From Planctomicrobium piriforme (GTDB lineage: Bacteria; Planctomycetota; Planctomycetia; Planctomycetales; Planctomycetaceae), in contig NZ_FOQD01000001.1 of the NCBI RefSeq assembly GCF_900113665.1, forward strand, positions 615,889 to 679,888: a DNA stretch of 64,000 nt. Reading direction: 5' to 3'. Position 1 is the stretch's first letter. The number at the start of each line of letters is the position of its first letter. Shown one piece after another: positions 44,828 through 53,699 of this stretch. The notes beneath the pieces were generated by a model. It did not search any database. It had not been told where the DNA came from and saw only the letters and a list, made by a program, of their open reading frames with translations. The translations under genes were made by a program, and so were the position numbers.

Positions 44828-46585
44828 ATGCGCAGTCTGAATCCCGACGACATCAACGTCATTCTCGCCACCGACTGCGGCAGTACGACCACCAAGGCGG
44901 TCCTCATCGAGAAGATCGACGGCGTTTATCGCCAGACGTATCGCGGTGAGGCTCCGACGACGGTCGAGGAACCGGTGGCTGATGTCACCGTCGGCGTTAG
45001 AAATGCAGCCAGGGAGATCGGCGAACTGGCAGGCCGCCGTTTGATCGATGACAACGGCAACATCATTCGTCCGGCTCGTGGTAAAGATGGCTGCGACATC
45101 TATATCTCGACGTCGAGTGCGGGGGGCGGGCTGCAGATTCTGGTGACCGGCGTCGTGAAAGAAATGTCCGCGGCGAGCGCGGAACGGGCCGCACTGGGTG
45201 CAGGTGCGATCGTCCTCGATCTGATCGCATCCAATGATCGCCGTCGCCCGCATGAGCAGATTCAGCGGATCCGAGAGCTGCGTCCGGATATGGTCGTGAT
45301 GGCCGGGGGCACCGACGGCGGCACGATCAAGCACGTCGTGCAGATGGCCGAACTCATCGCGCCGGCCAAGCCGAAGCCGCGATTCGGCAGCAACTATTCG
45401 ATGCCGGTGATCTATGCCGGCAATGAAGCAGCGGCCGGAAAAGTTAGCGAAACCTTCGACGAATCGGTCACGCTGTCGGTGGTTGAAAATGTGCGCCCTG
45501 CGCTCGAGCGTGAAAACCTGGCTCCTGCCCGCGACAAGATTCACGATCTCTTTCTGGAACACGTCATGGCCCATGCGCCGGGCTATGACAGATTGATTGC
45601 CCTGGCGGATATCCCCGTGATGCCGACGCCAGGCGCGGTGGGCGATATTCTGCAGAAGATCGCCGAAGCCCGCGGCATCAACTGCGTCGGCGTCGATATC
45701 GGCGGCGCGACGACGGATGTATTCAGCGTCTTCGACGGCGCGGACGGCAAGCCGGTCTTCAATCGCACCGTGAGCGCCAATCTCGGCATGAGCTATTCGA
45801 TCTCAAACGTCTGTGCCGAAGCGGGCATGGCGAACGTGCTGCGTTGGGTCAAACGGCCGATGGACGAACGGGAGCTGCGGAATCGGGTCAAGAACAAGAT
45901 GATCCGCCCGACGACGATTCCGCAGACGGAAGAAGCCCTGGAGTTCGAGCAAGCAGTCGCCCGCGAGGCATTGCGTCTGGCCTACAAGCAGCACAAGGAA
46001 TTTGCCACGACGCTCAAAGGGGTGCAGCAGCAGCGGACGGTGGGCGATACATTCTCCCAACAGATCGGAGGGCAGTCGATCGTCGACAACATGCGGTTGA
46101 ACCTGCTCGTCGCCTCGGGCGGGGTCCTCTCGCACGCCCCGAAGATGGAGCAGACGGCCATGATGCTCCTCGACGCCTTCGAGCCTGAGGGCGTGACCGA
46201 ACTCGCCAAGGACAGCATTTTCATGATGCCGCATCTTGGCGTGCTGGCGTCGGTTCATCCTCAGGCGGCGATGGAGGTCTTCGAGCGAGATTGCCTGGTC
46301 ATGCTGGGGACATCGATTGCCGCCAAGGGAACCGGGAAGGCAGGTCGCCGCTGCTTCGGCTATGAGCTGAAGGGGCCGCAACTTGTCGAGACGGGGGAAA
46401 TGTCGTTTGGTGAACTCCGGGTGTTTCCGCTCGCAGCAGGGCAAACGGCGGATGTGGTGATTGAGCCCGTTCGAGGAGTTGACGTCGGCGCCGGACCAGG
46501 CAAGAGTCTCTCAGTGACGATTCGCGGGGGAACTGTGGGGATCATTCTCGACGCCCGTGGACGCCCCTTATGGCCCAGCAATTGA
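44828..46585 (+). CDS. MutL-type ASKHA ATPase (glutamate mutase L family)
   Basis: 585 residues of the PF13941 (MutL/GlmL) family. Phosphate motifs: DCGSTTTKAVLIE at about residues 16-28 and VGVDIGGATTDVFSVFDG at about 285-302. GAIVLDLIASNDRR and MVVMAGGTDGGTIKHVVQMAELIAP are family markers. These proteins reactivate or assemble adenosylcobalamin-dependent mutases, or have related chaperone roles. No mutase gene is nearby, so the partner is outside the window or the role is different. Confidence 0.85.
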   Translation: MRSLNPDDINVILATDCGSTTTKAVLIEKIDGVYRQTYRGEAPTTVEEPVADVTVGVRNAAREIGELAGRRLIDDNGNIIRPARGKDGCDIYISTSSAGGGLQILVTGVVKEMSAASAERAALGAGAIVLDLIASNDRRRPHEQIQRIRELRPDMVVMAGGTDGGTIKHVVQMAELIAPAKPKPRFGSNYSMPVIYAGNEAAAGKVSETFDESVTLSVVENVRPALERENLAPARDKIHDLFLEHVMAHAPGYDRLIALADIPVMPTPGAVGDILQKIAEARGINCVGVDIGGATTDVFSVFDGADGKPVFNRTVSANLGMSYSISNVCAEAGMANVLRWVKRPMDERELRNRVKNKMIRPTTIPQTEEALEFEQAVAREALRLAYKQHKEFATTLKGVQQQRTVGDTFSQQIGGQSIVDNMRLNLLVASGGVLSHAPKMEQTAMMLLDAFEPEGVTELAKDSIFMMPHLGVLASVHPQAAMEVFERDCLVMLGTSIAAKGTGKAGRRCFGYELKGPQLVETGEMSFGELRVFPLAAGQTADVVIEPVRGVDVGAGPGKSLSVTIRGGTVGIILDARGRPLWPSN

Positions 46586-47024
46586 TGCGGTGGCCCGAAG
46601 TTGATCGCTGAGCGATCAAAAGACTGGTCTTACAACCGATTTTTCGGGCATTTCGGGAATGTCCTGTCAAGCCGCTGTGACGCGGAATTTCGTCGCCTCG
46701 CTGGAGTTCCGCGAATCGATGACGAATTCCTTTCCAACTCTGTGATCGGGTTCTAAAATTTCGAAGTCGCGAAAACGAAACATTGGCCCCTGCGTTACGG
46801 GGCAGCTCCAAGAAGCACAGACAGTTCCGCTGAAACGAAACGCGACCGGCGGAACAAACGCGGCCAGCTGACCGGCCGCGCCTGATCAGGCAGACTGGAC
46901 GGTCTGCCGAAAAACTTTTCGGTTGTTCAGCGAGCGGCTTTCAACATTCCAGGTTGAACTCGAAATCCGCGAACGGCAATCTGATCCTGTTTCACAAGTC
47001 TGTGCAGCCTTTTCCGGCGATTGA
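46586..47024. other. Intergenic region
   Basis: 439 bases between two plus-strand genes. A small hairpin TTGATCGC-TGA-GCGATCAA lies at about 46602-46620, shortly after the mutL-type stop codon, without a T-run. No gene or larger repeat is seen; the phoH promoter should be in the second half. Confidence 0.45.
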
Positions 47025-47981
47025 ATGTCACAAGTCTCCATTACGATTCCGCTCACCCGGTCGGACGAAGCACGACTGCTGTTCGGCCCAGGGGATGCGC
47101 ATCTTCGCAAAATTCGCGAGACGCTGGGAACCAGCGTGGTTCTCCGGGGGGATTCCATTGTCCTCGAAGGGGACGACGAACAGGTGCGGAAGACCAAGGC
47201 GGTCTTCGAACGCCTGCGCGAAGTGCTGCGCCGCGACGGCATCATTCACGACGATCTCGTGACGCGGGTGCTCGGCACGAACAACAGTTCCGCGGCCGTA
47301 TCGCTTGGTTCCGAAATCGATCTGTTCGAGAAGGCCAAGAAAGTCCGTCCGCGCACGGCGGGTCAGCAGCGGTACGTCGATGCCATCCGCAAGCACGATC
47401 TCATTTTCTGTGCCGGCCCGGCCGGATGCGGAAAAACGTATCTCGCCGTGGCGATGGCGGTGAATGCCCTGCGATCAGAACAAGTGCGACGCATCGTGCT
47501 GGTGCGGCCGGCCGTCGAAGCCGGCGAGAAACTGGGATTTCTTCCCGGCGACATGCTGGCGAAGGTGAACCCGTTTTTGCGTCCCCTGCTCGACGCCATG
47601 AACGACATGCTCAACTTCGAGCAGGTGCGGCTGTACATGGAGAACGATGTTGTCGAGATCGTGCCGCTCGCGTTTATGCGAGGCAGAACTCTCAACGACA
47701 CGTTCATCATTCTGGATGAAGCCCAGAACACGACGACGACCCAGATGAAGATGTTCCTGACCCGCATGGGGGAAGGATCGAAGATTGTTGTGACGGGAGA
47801 CCCGACGCAGACCGATTTGCCGGAGAGCGTCGGCTCCGGTTTTAACGACGCCGTGGCCCGGCTGCAGCGCATCGAAGGGGTGACGCTGGTGGAGTTGGGC
47901 GGAGAAGACATCGTCCGGCACCGATTGGTGCGTGAAATTGTCAAAGCCTATGACCAGGCAGCCCCGGTCCGGACCCCTTGA
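47025..47981 (+). CDS. phoH: PhoH family ATPase
   Basis: 318 residues, usual length. An N-terminal KH-like domain (LLFGPGDAHLRKIRETLGTSVVLRGDSIVLEG) is followed by the P-loop AGPAGCGKTYLAVAMAV (about 127-143), the Walker B FIILDEAQNTTTTQMKMFLTRMG (about 226-248) and TGDPTQTDLP. It is an ATPase associated with RNA metabolism; exact role unproven. The next genes are the 7TM-HD, ybeY and HlyC/CorC genes on the same strand, the classic neighbourhood. Confidence 0.94.
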   Translation: MSQVSITIPLTRSDEARLLFGPGDAHLRKIRETLGTSVVLRGDSIVLEGDDEQVRKTKAVFERLREVLRRDGIIHDDLVTRVLGTNNSSAAVSLGSEIDLFEKAKKVRPRTAGQQRYVDAIRKHDLIFCAGPAGCGKTYLAVAMAVNALRSEQVRRIVLVRPAVEAGEKLGFLPGDMLAKVNPFLRPLLDAMNDMLNFEQVRLYMENDVVEIVPLAFMRGRTLNDTFIILDEAQNTTTTQMKMFLTRMGEGSKIVVTGDPTQTDLPESVGSGFNDAVARLQRIEGVTLVELGGEDIVRHRLVREIVKAYDQAAPVRTP

Positions 47982-48036
47982 GCCAGGTTGAAGGAGTTCT
48001 GCTCTTCCTGATTGGGAAGTCAGCAAGTTCATCACC

Positions 48037-50391
48037 ATGTTCGGCATCAATCAGAAACGTTCTCGTGTTCCACGTTCGGTGGCGCTGCGGCGCCCGAATA
48101 CCGTGTGGACGCGACTGTCGAATGTGTTCCACAACCGCAGTCTGCAACTGCGGCTGGGGATCATCTTTTTCGAATTACTGTTATTAGTGCTCGCGCTGCA
48201 AAGCTGGCGGGCGCCATTCGGCTTCCGCCTGGGGGACTATGTTCCCCACGGGATCAGCGCCAAAATTCCGTTCGAACGCATCGACCAGGAAGAAACAGAA
48301 CGGGCACGCGACCGCGCTGAAGAAGGGGTCGCCCTCATCTTCCGCAACAATCCGACGTCGCTGCAGTCGCTGCCGGCCGAGTTGCGGGCAGAGCTTGGTG
48401 ATATCGCCCAGGCCGATTCACTAACGAAGCTGGGCTCGGAAACTCTCGAAGACTTCGGTTTGACGAACACGGTTCCCCAAACCGAAAAGGCCAAGGAAGC
48501 CGCGGAACGTTACGGAGCGAAATCGCCGGAAGACCGGTTCGAGAAGCTTCGTGCGGCTGTGGTCGGTCCCGATCAGAGCATGGCCCAGAGCCGTATCGAC
48601 GAAATGGTCGAAGAATTCGCCCAGTTCATTGGTCCACTGTTCGATACCGGGATCATCGATCCTAAAGACGTGCGACGCGGCATCACCCCCGACAAACGCA
48701 TTCTCGTCGTCGATGAAAACCAGCCGGATCACACCGGGCGCGATGCCCTGTTGCCGCAGGTGCGACTGCAAGACCAGCTCAACGAGGCCGGCAACCTGGG
48801 ACGCTCGTGGGGCAAGTATCCGAGTCTGAAAAAGGACATTCAGCCGGCGCTGTCGTACTGGCTGTTCAAACGGGTCCAGCCGACCCTCCGCTACGATCAG
48901 GCTGGCACTAAGTCCGCCATCGCCAAAGCGCGCGAAAACGTCGAAGTGCGCCTCGAACGGTTCATCGAAGGGGATTCCCTCATTCGACCGAAAGAGACGA
49001 TCGACGCCGAACGTCTGACACTCCTGCAGGACGAGTATGCTGCCGCGGAAAACGAAATCGGCTGGGGCGCCCGCCTCACCCGGGTCGGCATCGTGTTCAT
49101 CATGGTGCTGGTGCTGGCCGGGCTCAACGGCTTTTACATCGTCCTGAATGAGCCGAAGCTCGCCCGCGACGTGGGGCGGCTGATTACCTATTGCACGGCG
49201 CTGGTCATCACCGCGTTTGTCGGACGGCTGGTCTCCTTCGACCCGTTACGGGCGGAAATTGTGCCGCTGCTGACGGTTGTGCTGCTCATCGGTGTGGCCT
49301 ACAACCAGTTTCTGGCGACGCTGACGGCGTTCTCGCTGGCGCTGGTTCTAACGATGTCGACGACAGGCCGGCTCGAAGACTTTCTGGTGCTGCTGAGCAC
49401 CTGTGCGGCGGCAATTATTCCGCTGCGCCGCGTTTCGTCTCGCGCCACTCTCATCAAGGTCAGCTTCATTTCCGCGCTCACCTACTTCGTCATCAGTTGC
49501 GGTTCCGCCGTAGTGGAAACGCAGTCGCTGAGCGAGGTGTATAACAACACCCAGTTTTTGGTGATGAGCGCCAAAGGGGCTTCGCTATGCCTGGTGGCTG
49601 GTTACCTCGTTGCCGGCAGTCTGCCGTTCGTCGAGAAGGTGTTCGGCGTCGTCACTGATATGACGCTGCTGGAACTGAGCGATCCTTCGCACCCGTTGCT
49701 GCAGGATCTCGTGCGGCTCGCGCCGGGGACGTACAACCACTCGATCGCCGTGGCGAGCATCGCGGAAACGGCGGTCGAGAAAATTGGCGGCAACGGGCTG
49801 CTGGTGCGAGTCGGCGCGTACTTCCACGACATCGGCAAGATGCTCAAGCCGCAGTACTTCATCGAGAACGTGCAGGAAGGCTCGGTCAGCCGGCATGCCC
49901 AGTTGAACCCAGCCATGAGTACGCTGATCATCATCGGCCATGTGAAAGACGGTGCTGATCTGGCCGAGCAATATGGCCTGCCGCAACCGATCATCGATCT
50001 CATTGAACAGCATCACGGCACGACGCTCGTCGAATACTTCTTCCGCGAAGCGACCCGAATTGCGGAATGCACGCCCGACCACCGCAACGATGCCGAAGAG
50101 TCGTCGTTCCGTTATCCCGGTCCGAAGCCGCAGACCAAAGAGGCCGGCGTGCTGATGATCGTCGATGCCTGCGAAAGCGCCTGTCGTACGCTCACCGAGC
50201 CGACTCCCAAGCGGATCGAATCGCTCGTCAGCAACATCGTGATGCGGCGCCTGCTCGACGATCAGTTCGACGAATGCGATCTGAAGATGTCAGACATCCG
50301 CGTCATTCAAGATTCCGTGATCAAGTCGCTGATCGCCGTGTATCACGGCCGCATCAAGTATCCTGAACTGCAGGAAGCACGGACTGCTTAA
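48037..50391 (+). CDS. 7TM-HD cyclic-di-nucleotide phosphodiesterase (PgpH-like)
   Basis: 784 residues. Residues about 30-50 are the first TM helix, and about 60-335 the extracytoplasmic 7TMR-HDED domain. Residues about 345-560 hold several TM helices (FIMVLVLAGLNGFYIVL, LVITAFVGRLV, LLTVVLLIGVAYNQFLATLTAF). The C-terminal HD domain has YNHSIAVASIAETAVEKIG, VGAYFHDIGKMLKPQYF (HD) and LIEQHHGTTLVEYFF. By family it hydrolyses cyclic di-AMP to pApA. It lies between phoH and ybeY; the stop overlaps the ybeY start by one base (TAATG). Confidence 0.9.
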   Translation: MFGINQKRSRVPRSVALRRPNTVWTRLSNVFHNRSLQLRLGIIFFELLLLVLALQSWRAPFGFRLGDYVPHGISAKIPFERIDQEETERARDRAEEGVALIFRNNPTSLQSLPAELRAELGDIAQADSLTKLGSETLEDFGLTNTVPQTEKAKEAAERYGAKSPEDRFEKLRAAVVGPDQSMAQSRIDEMVEEFAQFIGPLFDTGIIDPKDVRRGITPDKRILVVDENQPDHTGRDALLPQVRLQDQLNEAGNLGRSWGKYPSLKKDIQPALSYWLFKRVQPTLRYDQAGTKSAIAKARENVEVRLERFIEGDSLIRPKETIDAERLTLLQDEYAAAENEIGWGARLTRVGIVFIMVLVLAGLNGFYIVLNEPKLARDVGRLITYCTALVITAFVGRLVSFDPLRAEIVPLLTVVLLIGVAYNQFLATLTAFSLALVLTMSTTGRLEDFLVLLSTCAAAIIPLRRVSSRATLIKVSFISALTYFVISCGSAVVETQSLSEVYNNTQFLVMSAKGASLCLVAGYLVAGSLPFVEKVFGVVTDMTLLELSDPSHPLLQDLVRLAPGTYNHSIAVASIAETAVEKIGGNGLLVRVGAYFHDIGKMLKPQYFIENVQEGSVSRHAQLNPAMSTLIIIGHVKDGADLAEQYGLPQPIIDLIEQHHGTTLVEYFFREATRIAECTPDHRNDAEESSFRYPGPKPQTKEAGVLMIVDACESACRTLTEPTPKRIESLVSNIVMRRLLDDQFDECDLKMSDIRVIQDSVIKSLIAVYHGRIKYPELQEARTA

Positions 50392-50876
50392 TGTGGGAAA
50401 TTGACATTCTCAACGAACAGTCGGTCTTGGACGTTGACGATCACTGGCTGCTGGAAATCGTCCGAGGGACGCTCGCAGCGCAGCATGTGGGTCAGGCACA
50501 AATCGACGTGGCCGTCGTCGATGATGCAACGATTCACGCCGTCAATCGCGACCACCTGCAGCACGACTACCCGACCGACGTCATCAGCTTCGTCTACTCC
50601 GCCGAGCGTCTGGATCAGAACGCTTCCGTACCTGCTTCCGGCCTGCGGGGTGAAAATCTGGTGCTGGAAGGTGAAATTCTTGTGAGCGCGGAGACCGCGC
50701 TGCGACTCGCCCAGGCTCATGGCTGGGCGCCGCAACATGAACTGGCGCTCTATGTTGTGCATGGTTTGCTGCATCTGTGCGGCTACGACGATCTGACCGA
50801 GGCCGAACAGCAGATCATGCGGGCACAGGAGCAGGCAGTCTTGAAAATCTGGAATCTGACGCCACACTATTCTTAA
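50391..50876 (+). CDS. ybeY: Endoribonuclease YbeY
   Basis: 161 residues. DYPTDVISFVYS and GEILVSAETALRLA are present. The metal motif reads HGLLHLCGYDD (about residues 124-134): the first two His are conserved, but the third, H in the usual HGxLHLxGYDH, is Asp here. YbeY matures 16S rRNA 3' ends and takes part in 70S quality control. The start overlaps the stop of the upstream gene, so translation is coupled. Confidence 0.92.
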   Translation: MWEIDILNEQSVLDVDDHWLLEIVRGTLAAQHVGQAQIDVAVVDDATIHAVNRDHLQHDYPTDVISFVYSAERLDQNASVPASGLRGENLVLEGEILVSAETALRLAQAHGWAPQHELALYVVHGLLHLCGYDDLTEAEQQIMRAQEQAVLKIWNLTPHYS

Positions 50877-50924
50877 ACCCGCCTGCTCGCGAACCGTTCG
50901 CCGACTGCGTATCTTCGAGTAACC

Positions 50925-52223
50925 GTGATCAGTTCGATCGTTGCCCTGGCCTGCTTTCTGACGAGCGTCTTCTTCGCGACCGTCTCAGAGTCGCTACGGA
51001 ATTTTCTGCGAAGCCGTCTCGCTTATGTCTGCCGCAGCCGCAACAACGTCGACCGCTTCGGCCAGATTCTCCGCGATGATGAAGCCGCTCTGCAGGCGAG
51101 CCAGTTGATTCAGCTCACCACCCTGACGGCATCACTGGTGCTGGTCCTTGCGTCTCCCGCCGGCGACTGGTTTCCATTAGGCCACGGGCGGCTCTGGTTC
51201 GATGTCCTTTCATTGGCGACCGTCTGCTGGCTGTTGATCGGCGTCTTCCCCTGGGCGGTCTCCCGCGTGGCGGCCGAATATGTGCTGTACTACTTCTGGC
51301 CGCTCATCAGCGGACTGACGATCGGCCTGCTGCCCATGCTCAGCCTGGCCCGTCGCATCGACACCCTGATGCACCGCATCGCCGGCCGCAGCGATCCCGA
51401 GCCCGAATCGGTCGAGAAGTTCACCGAAGAAATTCAAAGCGTCGTCGATGAAGGGGAACGGGAAGGCCTGCTCGAATCGCGGGCCGGCCGCATGATTCAA
51501 CGGGTGATGGAACTGCAGGAAGAAGACGTCCGCGCGGTGATGACGACTCGGACCGACATTATCACCATTCAGGCAAACTGCTCCCTCGAAGAAGCGCGGC
51601 GGCAACTGCTGGACGCCGGACATTCGCGCATTCCCCTCGTCGAAGGGTCGACAGACGATATCGTCGGGATTCTCTACGCTCGGGATCTGCTCGAAACGCT
51701 TTCACTCAGCGACGGAAAAAAGGAACTGCGGGAAATCGTCCGGCCCGCGCTGTATGTCCCCGAAACCACCACCATCGACGCGCTGCTGGAGCGGATGAAG
51801 CAGGAACGCCTGCACCTGGCGATCGTGCTGGATGAATACGGCGGCGTCACCGGCCTGGTAACGCTGGAAGACATTCTCGAAGAAATCGTCGGCGACATTG
51901 CCGATGAGTTCGACGAACGCGAAGAAGAACTCTACGAGATCATCGACCCCTACACGGTTCGGGTGGACGCCCGGATGCATCTGGACGAACTCAACGAGCA
52001 GTTCGATCTGAACCTGCCGGACGAGCGCGATTTCGACACGATCGGCGGGTTCGTGTTCTCGCAGTTGGGGCGCATCCCGAAGAAGGGAGAACGCCTGGTC
52101 TGGGAACAGTTGGCGATCACCATACTCGAAGCGACCGAGCGGAAGCTGGTGCGGCTGGAACTTCGCAGCACCGTCCCCTGGCCCGGCAGCACGGCGACAT
52201 CCGAGACCGCCGTCTCGCAGTAG
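50925..52223 (+). CDS. HlyC/CorC-type CBS-domain membrane transporter
   Basis: 432 residues with a GTG start at 50925. The N-terminal DUF21/CNNM domain has four hydrophobic segments (residues about 1-20, 60-85, 88-115, 118-145). Two CBS domains follow (VMTTRTDIITIQANCSLEEARRQLLDAGHSRIPLVE; LYVPETTTIDALLERMKQERLHLAIVLDEYGGVTGLVTLED). The C-terminal transporter-associated domain has FDTIGGFVFSQLGRIPKKGE. Possibly a Mg/Co exporter. It completes the phoH-ybeY cluster. A bidirectional terminator follows. Confidence 0.92.
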   Translation: MISSIVALACFLTSVFFATVSESLRNFLRSRLAYVCRSRNNVDRFGQILRDDEAALQASQLIQLTTLTASLVLVLASPAGDWFPLGHGRLWFDVLSLATVCWLLIGVFPWAVSRVAAEYVLYYFWPLISGLTIGLLPMLSLARRIDTLMHRIAGRSDPEPESVEKFTEEIQSVVDEGEREGLLESRAGRMIQRVMELQEEDVRAVMTTRTDIITIQANCSLEEARRQLLDAGHSRIPLVEGSTDDIVGILYARDLLETLSLSDGKKELREIVRPALYVPETTTIDALLERMKQERLHLAIVLDEYGGVTGLVTLEDILEEIVGDIADEFDEREEELYEIIDPYTVRVDARMHLDELNEQFDLNLPDERDFDTIGGFVFSQLGRIPKKGERLVWEQLAITILEATERKLVRLELRSTVPWPGSTATSETAVSQ

Positions 52224-52253
52224 TGCTGTTAGGGAATGGGCTCCATCAAAACA

Positions 52254-52278
52254 AAACCCCGCGACGTTCGCGGGGTTT
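52254..52278. terminator. Bidirectional terminator between convergent genes
   Basis: AAACCCCGCGA (52254-52264) and TCGCGGGGTTT (52268-52278) form an 11-bp stem with a CGT loop. It lies between the CBS transporter gene and the DUF1552 gene, which converge. Confidence 0.85.
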
Positions 52279-52286
52279 CGGATTTC

Positions 52287-52307
52287 GAATTTCGTGCTTC
52301 GAAATTC
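52287..52307. repeat. Small GAATTTCG hairpin repeat
   Basis: GAATTTCG-TGCTT-CGAAATTC is a perfect 8-bp hairpin next to the terminator. The GTGCTTCGAAATTC word is shared with the composite repeat at 13990-14008. Confidence 0.6.
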
Positions 52308-52315
52308 ACTGCATA

Positions 52316-53641
52316 TCAGGCCTTGAGCTGCTTCAGCTTTCCGGTGCTGTCTCCGAAGCTGTCGACGTTGACGTTCATGCGTTCGAGCATCGAGACGAAC
52401 AGGTTGCTCAGCGGCACTTCTTTGTCGAACTTCACATGGCGTCCGGTGTCGATGGTCCCCTTGCCGCCGCCGGCCATCAGGATCGGCAGGTTGTCGTGGG
52501 CATGACGGTTCGGATCGGCGATCGAGCAGCCGTACATGATCATCGAGTGCGCCAGCAGGTTGCCGGAGCCTTCCTTGGTCTCTTTCATCCGCTTCAGGAA
52601 GTAGGCGAACTGCTGCATCATGTGCTGGTCGATCATCTGCAGCCACTTGAGCTTTTCCGGCTCGCTCTTGTGATGCGAGATCTGGTGATGCGCTTCCGGC
52701 ACGCCGATTTCCTTGTAGGTCCGGTTGCTGCCTGAGTTTGCCAGCATCAGCGTGCAGATGCGGGTGGTGTCGGTCTGGAAGGCGAGCAGCATCAGGTCGT
52801 ACATCAGCCGCACATGGGTGACGAAGTCGCTCGGCACGCCGTCCGGCAGCGTCATTTTCGGAGCTTCCGTCGGCTGCTGTTCACCGGCACGGGCAATACG
52901 TTCTTCGATCTCGCGGACGCTGGTGAAGTATTCGTCCATCTTCTGCTTGTCGCTGGAACCGAGCTGTTTGGTCAGCTTGGTCGTATCTTCCGCGACAAAG
53001 TCGAGGATGCTCTTGCGATAGAAAGCCCGTTTGGCCTGCGTACGCGGATCGAGATCGCCGCCGAACATCCGCTCGAAGACGGCCTTCGGGTTAATTTCTT
53101 TCGCCATCGGGGTCGTGGCGGTTTTCCAGGAGATGTTCGACTGGTAGGCGCAGCCGTAACCCGAGTCGCACTTGCCCGCCTGGCGGCCTGCTTCGGTTCC
53201 CAGTTCCAGCGACGGCAATCGAGTCTGCTGGCCGATCTTCTCGGCGGCCATCTGGTCGACGGACTGGCCGACGTGAATATCGGAGTCCGACTTCCGGGGA
53301 CGCGAGCCGGTGAGGAACACGGCCGAGTCACGAGCGTGGTCGCCGGCGCCGTCGTTCTTCGCGCGGGCGAGGTCGTGCGCCATGCCGGAGAGAACCAGCA
53401 GGTCCGAACGGACTTCGTTCAGCGGCGACATTGTCTTCGAGAGTTTGAAGTCTTTGCCGACGGTGGCGGGAGTCCAGTCCTCCATGATGGCGCCGTTTGG
53501 AATGTAAACGAATGCCATGCGGTTTCCGGCCAGCATTTCCGGTGCGGCCCAGGCCGCCTTGGGGACCATCGCGTCAAGCACGGGCAGCGCCATGGTCGCG
53601 CCCAGCCCCTTCAGGATCGCTCTGCGTGAGATTGGATTCAT
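52316..53641 (-). CDS. DUF1552 exported protein
   Basis: 441 residues. The N-terminus MNPISRRAILKGLGATMALPVLDAMVP has the Tat-like SRR and hydrophobic core with an AxA-type cut near WAAPE. PF07586 (DUF1552) markers include RMAFVYIPNGAIMEDWTPA, LSGMAHDLARAKNDGAGDHARDSAVFLTG and YGCSIADPNRHAHDNLPILMAGGG. It is a planctomycete/verrucomicrobial protein of unknown function. It is downstream of the DUF1592-type cytochrome gene on the same strand (58-bp gap), the standard pairing in this phylum, so a joint periplasmic redox or carbohydrate role is likely. Confidence 0.92.
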   Translation of the reverse strand: MNPISRRAILKGLGATMALPVLDAMVPKAAWAAPEMLAGNRMAFVYIPNGAIMEDWTPATVGKDFKLSKTMSPLNEVRSDLLVLSGMAHDLARAKNDGAGDHARDSAVFLTGSRPRKSDSDIHVGQSVDQMAAEKIGQQTRLPSLELGTEAGRQAGKCDSGYGCAYQSNISWKTATTPMAKEINPKAVFERMFGGDLDPRTQAKRAFYRKSILDFVAEDTTKLTKQLGSSDKQKMDEYFTSVREIEERIARAGEQQPTEAPKMTLPDGVPSDFVTHVRLMYDLMLLAFQTDTTRICTLMLANSGSNRTYKEIGVPEAHHQISHHKSEPEKLKWLQMIDQHMMQQFAYFLKRMKETKEGSGNLLAHSMIMYGCSIADPNRHAHDNLPILMAGGGKGTIDTGRHVKFDKEVPLSNLFVSMLERMNVNVDSFGDSTGKLKQLKA

Positions 53642-53699
53642 ATGACTGCTTCCCGAAAGAGGGGGATTCGAAATTGCGCTGTCTTGGTTTTTGACGATC

